From NCBI GenBank assembly GCA_026122225.1, contig JANEZZ010001871.1:558001-622000 (forward strand): a DNA stretch of 64,000 nucleotides. The letters run 5' to 3'. Below the pieces are notes generated by a model. It was given only the letters and a program-made list of their open reading frames with translations, did no database searches and had not been told where the DNA came from. This document shows, in pieces, positions 1 through 12,478 of the stretch. Numbering within the stretch: position 1 is the stretch's first letter; each line of letters opens with the position of its first letter. Origin of the DNA: Heloderma charlesbogerti (taxonomy: Eukaryota > Chordata > Lepidosauria > Squamata > Helodermatidae). The translations under genes and the position numbers were made by a program.

Positions 1-965
1 TAGCTTGACACAGTGTGTAGTGGGTATTCACTTTGCTTGCTGCAACTTTTGTTGTCAAGTGCACACATATGAACAAAATCCTGTATAATCAAGAACAGTG
101 ATTTATCTGTTAAGTGTGTTTGGCATGCTGCCTTTTGGCTTTGATTTTTGAGAGAAATATTTTATGTATACAGGCAAAATTCACTTGTAGGAAAATGTGG
201 GTGGGGGGGTGAGACAGAGGAGAAAAACATGTTTCCTTTCCCTCCCTTTTCAGTTCTGTTTATTATGACATTTTGTGCCGTACGTTCTACAGTATTTCTC
301 AACTGGACTGAAGTACAGGAACCCAGACCGGCTTTTCAGATCTGACTCTGCTCCACATGACTCAGAAGAGTGACTGAAAATGAATGTTTATGTCTTTTAA
401 TAGCAGCCTTTTTTTTTACACAGCCCAAAATTACATCAAGCAATTTATGTTTCACTCCTGTTTATAGAGCTGACTTATATCTATGCTGAACTTATATTTG
501 TTTTTTTTAAATCCTTGGGGAAGTTTTCAACAAAACCCATGAACTCCGAGGTGACTTAAAATAAACATTTGGGCTTTTGCCCCATCCCCATTTCTTTAAG
601 TTGGACAAAGAAAATTTGAAAACAGTTTGACCTTAAACACACACACGTGCAAAGATAGGTTCTTCCTCTACCTCTTCTAACTTTTATACATTTTTCTCTC
701 TATAAGCTAAAGAAACTGGGGAAATGATGTCATAAAAGTGAAAGTTGAGCAACTGAAGAGCTGAAGAAATGTTTTAGTCACAGCATTGTTTTCCTTTTCT
801 TTTATTCTTAACACATATTGAATGAGAGAAACAAAAATGTCCTGGGCCCCAGAACCCTTTTGTTGGCACATGGGAGCTACGAATATGCATCTAGATACTG
901 ATCAATGCCAGCAAGTATGGCTGGGTGATGGCTGTGCCATTAAGCGAGAGAGACACAGAGGTGCT
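1..965. other. Intronic DNA without recognised genes
   Basis: AT-rich upstream intron. I see only short simple tracts (a poly-T near 409-417, a short CA run near 638) and no protein-coding or RNA signal. The 65-codon frame at 148-345 has no recognisable similarity. Confidence 0.6.
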
Positions 966-1245
966 TCAGATTAAATACCAAATTATGATTTGGCATTGTG
1001 TGTATGAGGCCTGGCTGGACTGCTGGGCTCTCACACTGCCTCCTTCCTCTCCCTGCTCTCCTGGTTGGATGTAGGCTATACTTTGCAATTTCATCCAACT
1101 CAGCAAACTATGATTTGTTTCATACCAGGAAAGGAGGGAGGGAATCACTATAGGGGAGAGGAGGCAGGAGTATGCAAGCCAGCAAGCCTGGGGCTCAGGC
1201 ATGTAACACCAAACCATAGTCTGGTTGTTACATCTGAATAACTTC
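966..1245. mobile_element. Foldback MITE-like element
   Basis: The two ends are imperfect inverted copies: CCAAATTATGATTTGGC near 980 pairs with the complement of CCAAACCATAGTCTGG near 1210. Inner parts (AGGCCTGGC and GGGGCTCAGGC) also pair. The right end carries a perfect 9-bp hairpin (ACATCTGAA / TTCAGATGT, 1229-1250). The arms have diverged, so this is an old non-autonomous DNA transposon. The family is unnamed by me. Confidence 0.5.
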
Positions 1246-2540
1246 AGATGTAATCTTTTTCATGAAGTCCTTGTAGGCTGTGAGTATGGGTAACATTTAG
1301 TTTTTGTGCCTGAAGATGAAAATTCCACTGATTTCCCTTGTGGGGGAGTTCAGCATTTGCTTAACGCTCTCCCGTTGAGATTAGTGGGGCTTGACAGTAC
1401 ATAACTTAGGACAAACTGTATCCATGGTTTTTACATTTGATTTTCACTTTTTAAAAATTCAGATCAGCATAAATTCCTTGGGATGACTGAACCATCGAGT
1501 GACAACCTGCAGGTGTGGGAAAGTCATCTCATCCTACAGACAAGACCTTTAGGTCACATGGTACTTCAGACACATTTGAGTTCATGCATTCAGTCTGAGA
1601 ATCATCAAGTGATGAGATATCAAGGGATGTACATATACATGTGGATTAGATTTCTGGTTACTTTACAATTTAAGTCCCATTGGACTTTCTATATTAGGAT
1701 GTGAAAGTGGATTAGCTAACTGAAGAATTCATCTGTTGCATTGGGAAAGGGGGAGAACTTTTTGGAATCTCTCATTCTCTCAGAATGGTCATTTGATTAT
1801 ATCTAACATAGCTAAGATATATCTCTTGATCAAAGTTTGACTTGTACATTTGGGTGAAAACAAAGTTCCCTCAGAGGTTTTTGGGGGGAGGGGGGTCAGA
1901 GAAACATGCTTATGGATCCCTTCTTTGTAAGATCAGCTGCACTCACATAGATTCCCTGTGAAGAAAGCTATATGCCCCTCCTTTCTCTTTGTCCGTGGGC
2001 ATCCTGATACAGAGAGGTGCTGGGTAGATTGGATTTCTTAGAGGGGACAGCCAGCTGTGGTGGAACTTCCATTTCCCATTATCGTAAGTTGCCAGATCCA
2101 GTTTCCCAAATCTGGGTAGCCTAATTTGCATGGGGCTGGTTCCAGGTTTAGGTGCATGCAACAGGACTGGAGGAAATGAGCTTCCCTGGCCCCTCTAGCC
2201 CTCTGAAAGTGCTATACAGAGGGTAGGGGGACCCTACTGAATGGGGTGAAGGGGAGGAAGGGGGGATCCTCAAAAACAGGGCAGAAACACTTTCTGTCAG
2301 TAGAGCCCTTCAGAACTGTTAAAGGTATGGGTCCTCTTCTGCATCTGTCCATCTTATTTTCAGCTTACTTGCAAAGGTATGCATTATCTTTCATAGTCTG
2401 GCCTTCCTTTCTTCATGCATGGGAATTCCTTACTATATTCCTCATTGCATGTAGTTTGGTCCTTTCCCTTTTTTTGGTCAATCTTAATTCCTTTAGGTGG
2501 CATTTTTTATCTCTGATACTAATACCACCAGTAATTAGCA
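1246..2540. other. Intronic DNA, mostly unremarkable
   Basis: I see no gene, RNA or clear repeat structure here. The region includes a G-rich tract near 1879-1895. Open frames at 1483-1704 and 1943-2161 have no family resemblance. Confidence 0.5.
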
Positions 2541-2559
2541 GCAGAATCTTACATAGGTC

Positions 2560-2770
2560 TAATCAGAAGTAAGTCCAGTGGCGCTTACTCCCAGGTTCAA
2601 TGTACGTAAGTTCAATGGAGCTTACTCCCAGGTAAGTGGGTATAGGATTCCACTGTTTGGCTGCCATCCTACACAATGTATAGCATACTTATTTAATTGG
2701 GAGTAAGTCCCATTGAACTCAGTAGGACTTACTTTGGAATAGACATACATAGGATTGAGCTGTTAGTTAC
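2560..2770. repeat. Copy of the GGGAGTAAGTCCCATTGAA dispersed repeat
   Basis: Contains GGGAGTAAGTCCCATTGAAC followed by AGTAGGACTTAC and ends in ACATAGGATTGAGC, with a second diverged unit before it. Related stretches occur at 12397-12478, 17885-17972, 22897-22980, 35238-35290, 48350-48540 and 59460-59570. The GGGAGTAAG.CCCATTGAA and GGGACTTACT halves are partly self-complementary. I recognise it as a common squamate dispersed repeat but cannot assign a class. Confidence 0.6.
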
Positions 2771-2779
2771 TAAACTTTA

Positions 2780-3205
2780 CGCAGAGTTTCCGCTAGCCCT
2801 TTTAGAACATAAAGTATTACTACTCTTTGTGCAATTGGGGGTTAGGAGCAGCCTGAGGGGTGGGGATGAGATATGGGATGCAAAAGGAGGGGAAAGAGTG
2901 GGGCTTGGGATTTTCATAGGAGAGAATGGGTTCTGAAGATAGAAGAGGGAGATGGAAAGTGTCCGGTTGGCAACCATAGGCTTAACTTAGGCATCTGAAA
3001 GAGTAGACTAATTAGGGAAACTAACAAAACAATTGGGCAGGATAATGGCTGCATATTTTCTTTCCTATCTCTGTATCTCTGGTTCTACAAGAGCTGTAGC
3101 TGGGCATCCTGGCCAGGTAATGGTGCAAATAGGCCCCAGGTGGCATGGCTCAAATCTGGGTAAAACCCAGTCAACCAATCAGTATGACAACCCTATATGA
3201 TACCT
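2780..3205. repeat. Unclassified dispersed repeat, two-part (copy 1)
   Basis: The 2780-3000 part (TTAGAACATAAA, GGGGGTTAGGAGCAGC, GGGAAAGAGTG, GGAAAGT) matches 41670-41875 closely. The 3085-3205 part (CATCCTGGCCAGGTAATGG, CAAATCTGGGTAAAACC, ACAACCC) matches 43745-43860. The shared order suggests one longer family whose pieces were separated at the second locus. Confidence 0.5.
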
Positions 3206-3885
3206 ACACATGTAGTATTTTAAGAGCTTGTTTTGAGCCAGGGCTCAGCACAGGGGCCTGTTGTTAATGCCTTGTCTTGAATATGTGAATTGATAATAGA
3301 GATGAAGGTGCCCCCTGGGCATATGCAGAATACACTTTTGTCAGAGGGAGCAACCATAGCATGTCCTTGAACATCTGGTGTTCTAGTGCTGGGACTTCCA
3401 GTCTACAGGCTCCCAGGCAATATTGAACCCTGTCAGATCTTCTTTTGGAAATTAAGCACTGTTCTTTGTTCTTAATTTCTGTGCTTTAAAATGAGGGACT
3501 GGCACCTTCTAGATGAGGAACAATCAGACAAGGGCTTTTAAAATTAGCTTTAGATTAGGGACATCCCTTGCAATGAAGTTAAAATTTGAGAATGAATGTT
3601 TGATCTCATTATTTGGCTTTCCCCCAACCTGCCATGGAACATATGCCGCCGCCGCCCCCTCAGCTTTTCTGATGCACTCTGGTGGGGAAGAGATTTGGTT
3701 GGCTATCTGACCTACCTGGACAAAAAACTGGAAATGTTTCAATATCGAACCAGAGGGAGGTTGCCCATCTTGGGCCAAATGAAACTCTGTGGCTACTGTG
3801 GCTCAGACCATTCTAGTCAGCATTGTTGCTGGGTGAAGATTTTTTATTTTTTATTAAAATCTTTCTACAGTGCCTTTCAGGGCAA
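3206..3885. other. Intronic DNA, no feature recognised
   Basis: No repeat or gene structure that I can support. A short CCGCCGCCGCC tract sits at about 3645-3656. The overlapping open frames on both strands (3513-4012) do not resemble any family. Confidence 0.5.
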
Positions 3886-5210
3886 GAACATAAGAAGAAC
3901 CATGCTGGATCAGACCAAGGGTCCATCTAGTCCAGCATTCTGTCCAGCCAACCAGCTATTGACCAGGAATCCAGGACACAAGGTCCTCAGCACCCTCCCA
4001 CCCATGTTCTGATGCATCAGGAACTGATGCATATAGCCAGACTGATACTGGAGGTAGCACATAGTCATCAGGATTAGTAGCCATTGATAGCCTTCTCCTC
4101 CAGGAATTTGTCCAGCCCCCTTTTAAACCCATCCAAATTGGTGGCTGCCACTACATCTTGTGGTAGCAAATTCCATAGTTTGACTATGCACTGTGTAAAG
4201 AAGTACTTCCTTTTATCTGTCCTGAATCTCCCACCAATCAGCTTCATGGAATGACCCTGGGTTCTAGTATTATGAGAGAGAGAAATGTATCCCTATCCAA
4301 ATTCTCCACACCATGCAAAATTGTATACACCTCTATCATGTCTCCCCTTACTCTCTTTTTTTCCAAGCTAAACAATCCGAGCTGTTGTAACCTTCCCTCA
4401 TAATGGAGTTGTTCCAGTCCCTTGATCATTTTAGTTGCCTTCCTCTTTTTCCAGCTCTGTAATATCTTTTTTTAGGTGCAGTGACCAGAACTATACACAA
4501 TATTCTAAGTGTGGTTGCACCATAGATTTATATAAATGCAATATGATATTGGCACCTTTATTCTCAATTCCCTTCCTAATTATGCCTAACACAAACTTTG
4601 CCTTTTTTACAGTGGCCTCACACTGGGTTGACATCTTCATCGAGCTGTCAATAACCACCACTGTCCCCAGATCTCTTTCTTGGTCGATCCCTGCTAGCTC
4701 AGATCCTATCAGGTTATACTTGAAGTTGGGATTTTTTGCCCGAGTGTACATCACTTTACATTTGCTTACATTGAACCGCATTTGCCATTTGGATGCCCGT
4801 TCTCCCAGTTTGGAGAGATCTGTTTGGAGATCCTCAGAATCCCGTCTTTGTTTTGACCACCGTAAATAATTTGGTATTTGTCATCGGCAAACTTGGCCAC
4901 TTTGCTGCTCACTCCTAATTCCAGATCATTTATGAATACATTGAAAAGCATTGGTCCTAATACAGATTCCTGTGGGACGCCACTATTTACATCCCTCCAT
5001 TGGGAGAATTTGCCATTTATTCCTACTCTCTGCTTTCTGTTCTTTAATCAGTTACTGATCCATAAGAGGACCTCTCCTCTTATTCCGTGACTGCTAAATT
5101 TGCTCAGGAGTCTTTGGTGAGGGACTTTATCAAAAGCCTTTTGGAAGTCCAAGTAAAGAATGTCTACTGGATCCCCCTTGTCTACATGTTTCAAAGTACT
5201 CTAAAAGGTT
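3886..5210 (-). mobile_element. CR1 LINE, 5'-truncated, decayed
   Basis: In minus-strand reading, three broken frames encode CR1 reverse-transcriptase pieces. The catalytic region is KFADD (within 4766-4951). The stretch SKCKVMYTRAKNP...HLEYCV is at 4491-4781. The terminal segment GLEQLHYEGRLQQLGLFSLE is at 4244-4429. The 3' end (lowest coordinate) carries the AACATAAGAA motif near 3888. Frameshifts and stops separate the pieces, so it is an old, dead copy. Confidence 0.85.
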
Positions 5211-5344
5211 AGTGAGACAGGTCTTACAATTACAAAATTAATTATAATTAAAAAATGAATACTGTAATGAAAAAGCCAATGTTCATAAAAATACAAACAT
5301 CAGCATAAGACATCTGGCCTAGACAACACTAACCATGTACCACA
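5211..5344. other. AT-rich spacer between LINE remnants
   Basis: A short AT-rich stretch between the CR1 and the next LINE 3' remnant. Nothing recognisable. Confidence 0.5.
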
Positions 5345-6140
5345 TAATTGCAGCTATAACCCAGAACAGTCCAATAAAATATAATCAGGAGAAGGCCCAT
5401 GTAAACAAGTCTTCCAAGCCTTCCTAGAAGCCTACAGTGATTGGGCCTGATGGACACCCAGTGGCAACACATTCCAGAGGTGTGGGTCCGTTGCAGAAAG
5501 GCCCTCCCTCATGTACTTGCCGATCTAACTGCCTTCAAAGGTGGGCAAGTACAAAGGGCCCCTGTTGCTGATCTTAAAGTGCAAGCAGACTGATATGGGT
5601 GAAAGCAGTCCTTCAAGTAATTTGTTCCCAGACTGTTTAAGGCTTTAAAGGTCAAAACCGGCACTTTAAATTGGGCTCAGAAACACACTGGTAATTAGTG
5701 CAGCTAGCACAGTATAATTGTTATATAATCTGACTGGTTCATCCCCTACCAACATTCAGGTGGCTGCATTCTGCGCTAGCTGAATTTCTAGACTGTCTTC
5801 AAAGGCAGCTCCATGTACAGCACATTACAGTAGTCCAGCCTGGATAGATGTAACATTCTTACCAGCAGCTGCAGCGGGTCCTTCCCTTGTGGTGTGAACC
5901 CAGATTTGCAACTTACCTGAGGGTCCGACCGTATGTGACGCAGGAGATCCATGATTTCACTTCATTCATTTCATTTATTATATTTGTATACCGCCCCATA
6001 GCAGAAGCTCTCTGGGCGGTTCACAGAGATTAAGAACCATTAAAATACATTATACAAAATGCAAAACCATTTACATAAAACATAGAAACAGACAGCACGC
6101 ACACACAGACAACATATATCTAAAAACAATTTTTAAACAA
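5345..6140 (-). mobile_element. L2-type LINE 3' remnants
   Basis: 5345-5950 matches the reptile L2-like 3' region I recognise, with landmarks such as GGCACTTTAAATTGGGC, CATTCTGCGCTAGCTGAA and CATTACAGTAGTCCAGCC in plus orientation. 5965-6130 is an L2 tail in minus orientation (TTTGTATACCGCCCCATAGC, CTCTCTGGGCGGTTCAC). No reading frame of useful length remains. Confidence 0.6.
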
Positions 6141-6735
6141 TCAACCGAAGACAATCCATGACCTGATTTAAAGATCAGGTGATGATCCCTGTGTTATCCT
6201 TGCCTTCCCCTCCAGTGAGGATTATCACATCTTGGGGAATGACTTCAGTTATGGAAGTGGCACAGGGGAAAGGGTTAAACACCTTCTCTTCTAGCCTTGC
6301 TGCCCCTATCCAAGTATATATACACACACACATGCACACAGAGAGCTACATTTAAGGTATTTTTAAGGCAAAAGACCCAACCACAGGTCTCTCATGCCAT
6401 GTGTAGTTTCACATTTACATATATACTGTTCAGACACTAGACTAGCTTTTAATCTTGTTCCTCTGTACATTCATCAGTTGGGCTGGCTACATTTTAAAAA
6501 GCATTACATCTACATCATAGTTCATTCTTCACCGTATAAAAAAAGAACAACTAAACATGCCTCTGAAACATGTTTAAAAGTTGTAGAACTGTTCCAGAGA
6601 CGGGGGAGGGGGCATATGATTGGTGATGTCGAGGGAACTAGCCAATAGGAAGGAGCCTTCCATTGCTGGCATTTCCTCAAACGTGCTGGGAGACTGCAGA
6701 ACTGTCCCCTCCTGCCCACGGAGTTTGCTCTATGA
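6141..6735. other. Intronic DNA, no feature recognised
   Basis: Includes a short CA run near 6322-6342. Open frames at 6394-6648 and 6522-6719 overlap on opposite strands and resemble nothing. Confidence 0.5.
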
Positions 6736-6870
6736 CAGCCTTCCTCAACTTGATGCTCTCCAGATGTTGTGGACTTCAGTTGCCATCAGCCCCAGCCAGC
6801 ATGGCCATGGTCAGGGATCTTGGGAGCTGTAGTCCAAAACATCTGGATAGCACTAGGTTGGAGAAGGCTG
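6736..6870. mobile_element. hAT-type MITE (CAGCCTT...GGCTG family), copy 1
   Basis: A 135-bp palindromic element beginning CAGCCTTCCTCAAC and ending GTTGGAGAAGGCTG, with an inner complementary pair (TCCAGATGTTGTGGACT / AGTCCAAAACATCTGGA). The flanks are CTCTATGA and CTGTATGA, an 8-bp target duplication with one mismatch, as expected for hAT insertion. Too short to encode a transposase. Confidence 0.8.
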
Positions 6871-7033
6871 CTGTATGACATTACAATGTACAAATCTTTT
6901 CATGACAAAAAAGGTTCTTTCGAACCACCACTGTCACATTTTCATATTATGTCTGTTCTCATCCTTTAAGTGCATCTTAAAAGGTGAACAGATTCCAACA
7001 GCCTTGTTTCATTTGTCAGACCTGTATCTCGTG

Positions 7034-7074
<41 letters not shown>
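7034..7074. repeat. Compound (GT)n(GA)n microsatellite
   Basis: About ten GT units run directly into about ten GA units. Confidence 0.95.
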
Positions 7075-7076
<2 letters not shown>

Positions 7077-8040
7077 ACTCTCGAAACATGCTGGAATAAA
7101 GGACATCGCCTTTGCCTTTCTCTTGCACAGCTTTTGTTTTCCAACTTGTATATCCCCTCCTGGGTAAGAGGTTATTGCCCAGTTCAGGCAGTTTTTAATT
7201 GTTCGCCTTAGGTAGTTTCTCCAAGTATCAGATGTTTTACCAAGAAAGGAGAAAGGGTTTCTCAGTCATAATGGCGCTGAGAATCTCTGCCAATAAAACG
7301 ATTTAGTTTCTGGACAGTGAAGTGTGGTATTTTGTTCAGCTAGTTTATTTTAATTTTTTTGTTTCCCACTTCATGACAGTGTTTCAAATACTGATAGTGA
7401 TTTACAGAACTTCAAAGCCATGGGACATTAAAACAAAGCATGGTCCATGTATTGTTTCTGGCCTTATCCAATTATACAATTGAATTTAGGTATGTAATAA
7501 CACTGTAACCGAAATATCCATAATTCAGAATTGGATTTAATGAAGACTTTGTTTCTGCCATCATGCTTAAGTCCCCATTTTAGTTCACTTATGCCTACTT
7601 ATTCTTTCTCTCTTTTTTTAAAGGAGCTTAAAATAAGATATAGATGGCCAAAATGTATGAATATAAAAGGACAATTTTGATGGCAGGCACTATGATGAAA
7701 TGGAAGTCACAGTCCAGCCAAAGTTTAGCACATTCAAGTTCTATTAATTTGAGCTGTAGATTTAAACATGTGTTTACATCCTTCATATTGAAATCAGTGG
7801 AACTTAAGAGCTCTGAACTTTGGCTGGATCATGTGCAGAGTAATTATTTTCACAAGCAAATGAGGATTCCCATAATGTTTGTATACTACTACTGTATTCT
7901 AGATTTTTTAACAGTTTTGTCAAATCTATTTTTGATATCCTATTAAGATTTCTAATCAAGATAGACTTTTAAAACATGAAAATAATGTATTATTGAGATT
8001 AGCCCCTTTGGCCTCTGTACCATTCTAATCATGTGTAATA
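7075..8040. other. Intronic AT-rich DNA
   Basis: No gene, RNA or repeat that I can name. The 100-codon frame at 7644-7946 has no domain resemblance and is read as chance. Confidence 0.5.
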
Positions 8041-8478
8041 ATTGGTGGCCTCAGATAGGGTAGTGCATCCTAATGCACTACATTCAGCATCTAAGGTCCT
8101 CCTCCGAGTGCCTCCTCCAAGGGAAGGTTGGAAGGCAGCAATGAGGGAGATGGCCTTCTCAGTGGTGGCTCCCCATCTGTGGAACAAGTTCCCTGATGAG
8201 GTCCGCCTGGTGCCAACGTTACTATCTTTTCCGCACCAGATTAAGACCTATCTCTTTTCCCAGGCATTTGGCAGCACATGGTGAGTTTTAATCGGTCCTG
8301 GATGTGTCTTTAGTCATGACTGATAGTTCAATGTTGTTTTTAGTTATATGTTGTTTGTGTATATTTTCTGTGTGCTTTTATGGGATTTTTTGTAAATGGC
8401 TTTTAACATCTTTATGTAAACCGCCCAGAGAGCTTTGGCTATGGGGCAGTATAGAAATGCAATAAATAAATAAATCAA
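8041..8478 (+). mobile_element. L2 LINE 3' end with tail
   Basis: The plus frame 8042-8284 reads the L2 C-terminus (VVAPHLWNKFPDEVR...QIKTYLF), followed by a 3' UTR with AAACCGCCCAGAGAGCTTTG and an AATAAATAAATAAAT tail ending near 8476. A 5'-truncated insertion with a still readable C-terminal peptide. Confidence 0.85.
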
Positions 8479-8874
8479 AAGATCCATCGAACCAGTTTAG
8501 TGGGGCCTGATGATTGTTGCAATACAGATTGTAGGCACATTTGGATGCACATCTGCAAACTCTGCATACAGAAGGTGTGCACAGATAAATCTCCTTTTCT
8601 GGATTGGGTCAGTTAGGATTTTATTTCAATGAGTATATTGACATTACATTCTTATGTATTGATTAGGCATTATCTATAATCATTATGTTTTGGTTGCTGT
8701 TCTGATCTCTCTCTCTCTCTCTCTCCCCCCCCCCCCATGAAGGGTTTTTCTGGCTCAAACCGTATTAGGATAAGTAATCAGCAATATTGCATATATTAAA
8801 TTTTCACCTTTACCATGTATCTGTTTAGAAATTGGTGCAGTCCCTTCTGGACTGTTGTAGGACTACATAGTGGG
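8479..8874. other. Intronic DNA with (CT)n(C)n tract
   Basis: A CT run at about 8707-8725 leads into about twelve C residues (to 8736). Nothing else recognised. Confidence 0.7.
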
Positions 8875-9200
8875 CTGGTTTGCATATCATGATAAGCTGC
8901 TGTGGGTTAATTCACCCACGGAGCTGTGAGATGTGTGCTGGCTGCCAATTTGAATATGCAAGCTGCACTGGGGGGCATTGCAGCTTGTTGTGGTATACGA
9001 ACCCAGGCATTGTGGATTATTTGAGGGTTGTTATCTGAGGATTGTTCAACCCTCAAATAACCCACGACTCCTGGGTCTGCACGAAAAGCTGTGGTGCACC
9101 CCTGCCACGGCTTGCATACTCAAAATGCTGGCCGGCGCACATCTGGGAGCTTTCTAGGTGAATTACTCCATGGTGGTTTACCATGTGATGTGCGAACCAG
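8875..9200. mobile_element. MITE family A, copy 1
   Basis: A 326-bp element whose ends pair (CTGGTTTGCATATCA / TGATGTGCGAACCAG). The centre is a large palindrome built from TTATTTGAGGGTT and AACCCTCAAATAA. Related copies lie at 31345-31672 and 63346-63664. No coding capacity. I could not find a clear target duplication. Confidence 0.65.
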
Positions 9201-9929
9201 GTCATTAAGTTGTCTGCATCACTGTACTAAAATGCTAATGGTCTTACTTTAATTTTATTTTTACCTGTTTGGGAGAGGGGTATTTAAACCATTCTGGTAC
9301 ACTTTTTGAAAAGAAAGAGAAATGTGGACCAGTCCCCTTGGCTGCATATTTAGACTCCTGGCATTCTATAAGCCTTGTCCTTCTTTGGAAGGAATGGCTT
9401 CTTTTTCCTATAATACACTATGAAACATCTCTTTGTGTGTATGTGTGAGTGAGTGACTGTGTGTGTGCATTTTAATTTCATGAGCTAGCCAGCTTAATGT
9501 TTCTCATAAGCATGATGAGGGAGTGATCTGCTAAAGATAGAAACACTGACGCCAGTGGGCTATTGTGATCTTCGTTAACATGTTGTTTGGATAATACTTT
9601 ACTTAGGATAAATTTTGAGCAGTCTTGCAAGTGCTTTTTAAAAGCGCTCTCTCTCTCTCTCTCTCGCACTCTCTCCCTTTCCCCCCCTCTTACTTGGCCC
9701 AGATTAAAAGTGCAGCTTTAAGATATTTCTCCTAAAATAAATTTCAGGCATCCTCATTTATAGTCAGCATGCCCTGATTACTTGCAGACATACTGGAAAT
9801 TTACATGCGCTTTTCTCCATTATAAAACACTGATCTGTTCATATCATTAGTTCCCTCATGACTGGAGGTTGGCAGGAAGCCAAGGGCAGTCTAAATCTGT
9901 CGCTGTAAATCGTGAGTTGAAATAGCAGA
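9201..9929. other. Intronic DNA with CT microsatellite
   Basis: A (CT)n run lies at 9647-9665, and a short GT-rich stretch lies near 9431-9468. Otherwise nothing is recognised. Confidence 0.6.
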
Positions 9930-10270
9930 AAGTGGGTTTGTAACTTTGAAAGTGTAAACAGTTTGGAAAATGAAGTAATTTTAGCCTATGATTGATTGCC
10001 TTGCAATTCTACTTTAAATTAGCCCAGGGGCTCCGATGAAAATATATGCTTATTATACATTTTTTTCCTTTCAATTTTATTTTCTGGGGGAATAATAGCC
10101 TCGTTGGGTAGGCTGCTGAACACAATGTATGCTTCTCCTAGCGTGACCTTTTGGGAAAAGAATAGTTTTATTGTGTGTCCATTACTTTGCCTGAAACAAC
10201 ATTTTGCAGTTATTAAATTGACTTGGTCTGTATATAAATAAAAGGTTGGGAATGCTGTACTGAATTGTGC
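9930..10270. promoter_or_regulatory. Candidate conserved non-coding block
   Basis: A repeat-free AT-rich stretch without open frames, containing varied transcription-factor-like words (GATTGATTG, TTTTATTGTG, AGTTATTAAATTGAC). In long ARID5B introns such blocks are often conserved enhancers, but here this rests on composition and lack of repeats only. Confidence 0.22.
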
Positions 10271-10309
10271 CAGATTTGTTCTTCAGCGTTGCTCTTTGAG
10301 ACAGGTAAA

Positions 10310-10450
10310 CACAAAACACATTCCTCCCTGATACATTATGAAGCTACCTTATAGTAAGCCTGACCATTGGTCCATCTCATTCAGAACTGTTTACTCTGAT
10401 TTGCAGTGGGAGTCCAAGGTCTCATCTAGAACTGCCTTTCCAAGCCCTGA
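10310..10450 (-). mobile_element. tRNA-SINE fragment (SINE-1 family)
   Basis: GAAGCTACCTTATAGTAAGC, CCATTGGTCCATCT and the following text match the body of the SINE better preserved at 63184-63350 and 24828-24985, in minus orientation. The Pol III promoter head is missing. Confidence 0.55.
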
Positions 10451-12396
10451 AGGCAAAGACACATGTAACTGTTTTATAGCAGTAGGGTCAGGTTTGGAAG
10501 CCCCATTGTTGCATTCCGTTAGTCTCCAGGGTCAAGCTCTAAGGGGAAATGGTTCCACAAGTTTGTAGCAGAAGCTGACTGTGCATGGTGCTGGCTGGCT
10601 GGTGCCCATGATGTCACCAAAAAACTTCCCTACTGTTCCACAAGGCAGTTTTGCACTTTTAAAAATTGATAAAGCGGTGACTAAATGGATATATACAGCA
10701 GATTTTTTTAGAAAATTAAAAGTAGCCTGTCTGGCCCATAGAGGAGAAGGGCAATGCTAATGGCGAGGCAGCATTAGATTTGCTGATATGCACATCTGTC
10801 ATTTAAGCTCCAAAATTAGGAGGATACTAGGCTCACATCACAGGTGAGGGATCTGTTGTGAGCCCTCTTTTTAGATGATATCGCTCTCTTCACTCTGAAA
10901 TCCTTACACAGGAGATGCCTAGCAATTGAACTTTGGGATTTGTGTATGCAAAGCATGCACACTGAGCTTTGGCCCCTTCTGAATGGACAGCTGCTTATCG
11001 AAAGATAGTTTTGATCCATCATTCTCTAGATTTTGAGCCCAGCATGCTTCTGCTGCACCAGTTTGCTGGGTGATCCTATTTTTTTGCACTATGATTTGTT
11101 CCTTGAATATTGTGGTAATAATAAATTCTGATTGCTTTAGCACATAAGTCTTATGGCTACCATGTCTTTTGAAAGACTTCTGATTGCACATTTTGAACTA
11201 AGTGAAGTAATACACACTTTCTCTATCACTTGAGGAAGTGTGGGTTTCAAAACAAAAAATAGTGACTTACTTTCTTGCTCCTATAGAAAACAGGCCACTA
11301 TTCAAATCAAACCACGCACCTCCACAGGTCACCTGAAGTTATCTTGACAAGCGTATACCCTTAAACCTTACAAAATGTAGCAAAGTCTCAGTTACACTGT
11401 AAAAGCTGCTCCTAAAAAAAAAAATAATTATCTGTTCTGGAAGACCATACCCTTCAGCCTCAAGTGTTGATTGTAGGGATTCATTGGTGAGGGAAAAGCA
11501 ATGTGAGCATGTTCAAAACTTCTTTTTTTTTCTTCCCATATTCCAGAACCATACCTGGGCATTAAAGACAGATATCAGCCCGATCATCCATGGCTCAGAT
11601 TTATCCCTGGAACTTGCATTGTTTCATATTTGTTACCTTTAAAACAATGTTTCAGGCTCAGTCACTTGCAAATGGAATAGATTGCTCTATTACTGTGGGA
11701 AAATTGTGTCTGGATTTCATAAATACATTAAAATTCATGGTTAGGGGTTTATAAAAACAACAACAACTAGGAATTTAAAATGCCTCTCTTGAAGCAGTAA
11801 TGAGCACCTATCAAAATAAGTACCTATCTGTACTTAACGACAACACATAAAGAAGTAATGATAGTTGCATTCTCGGAATAAACTGAGCATTTATCTCCTG
11901 TGCTAGACTTCCTTTTTGGAAGGAAGGCTTTGTTTTTCTGATTTACCACAAAATCAGCAGCTGTTTCCCTGCTCCTAAGTTGTTCCACTACTGAGAAATA
12001 GCAACCTGCAGTCTCCAGTCACGCACACTTCACCTGTTGTCGGCCCTATCTTTGGAGTTCCGTCTCTGAAAATGCTCCCTCCTCACAACAGGGGCACCGT
12101 TTAAGGAGGGTGGGGGAAAGGGAGTTCCTTCCTCCATCTCACCTGTGTTTAAAGCCACAAGGGATTATTCCATAAGACCACCTGTATAGCAGGCCAGCTC
12201 AGTGACTATCATTAAATCATTCTGTAGGCCTATGTTCTAGGTATGTGTAACACAGCCACAAATCTTTTTGCTTAAAAAAATGGAGGACAGGATGGACATG
12301 TTTTGGCAACGAAGGACCAATATTTTTCATGAAGGACAAAATTGTAACCCCAACAAATGTGCTCAAAAATAGTTGTTATTGTTGTTTTACAACTTA
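10451..12396. other. Intronic DNA, no feature recognised
   Basis: AT-rich, with short A and T runs. Open frames at 10816-11191 (minus) have no resemblance to known families. Confidence 0.5.
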
Positions 12397-12478
12397 GGCT
12401 GCAATCCTATACTCACTTACCTGAAAGTAAATTATTACTTCTGGATAGACATGCATAGGATATCACTGTTAATTATAC
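12397..12478. repeat. Fragment of the AGTAAGTCCC dispersed repeat
   Basis: GCAATCCTATACTCACTTAC and AGACATGCATAGGAT mark the two ends of the short family described at 2560-2770. Confidence 0.6.
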
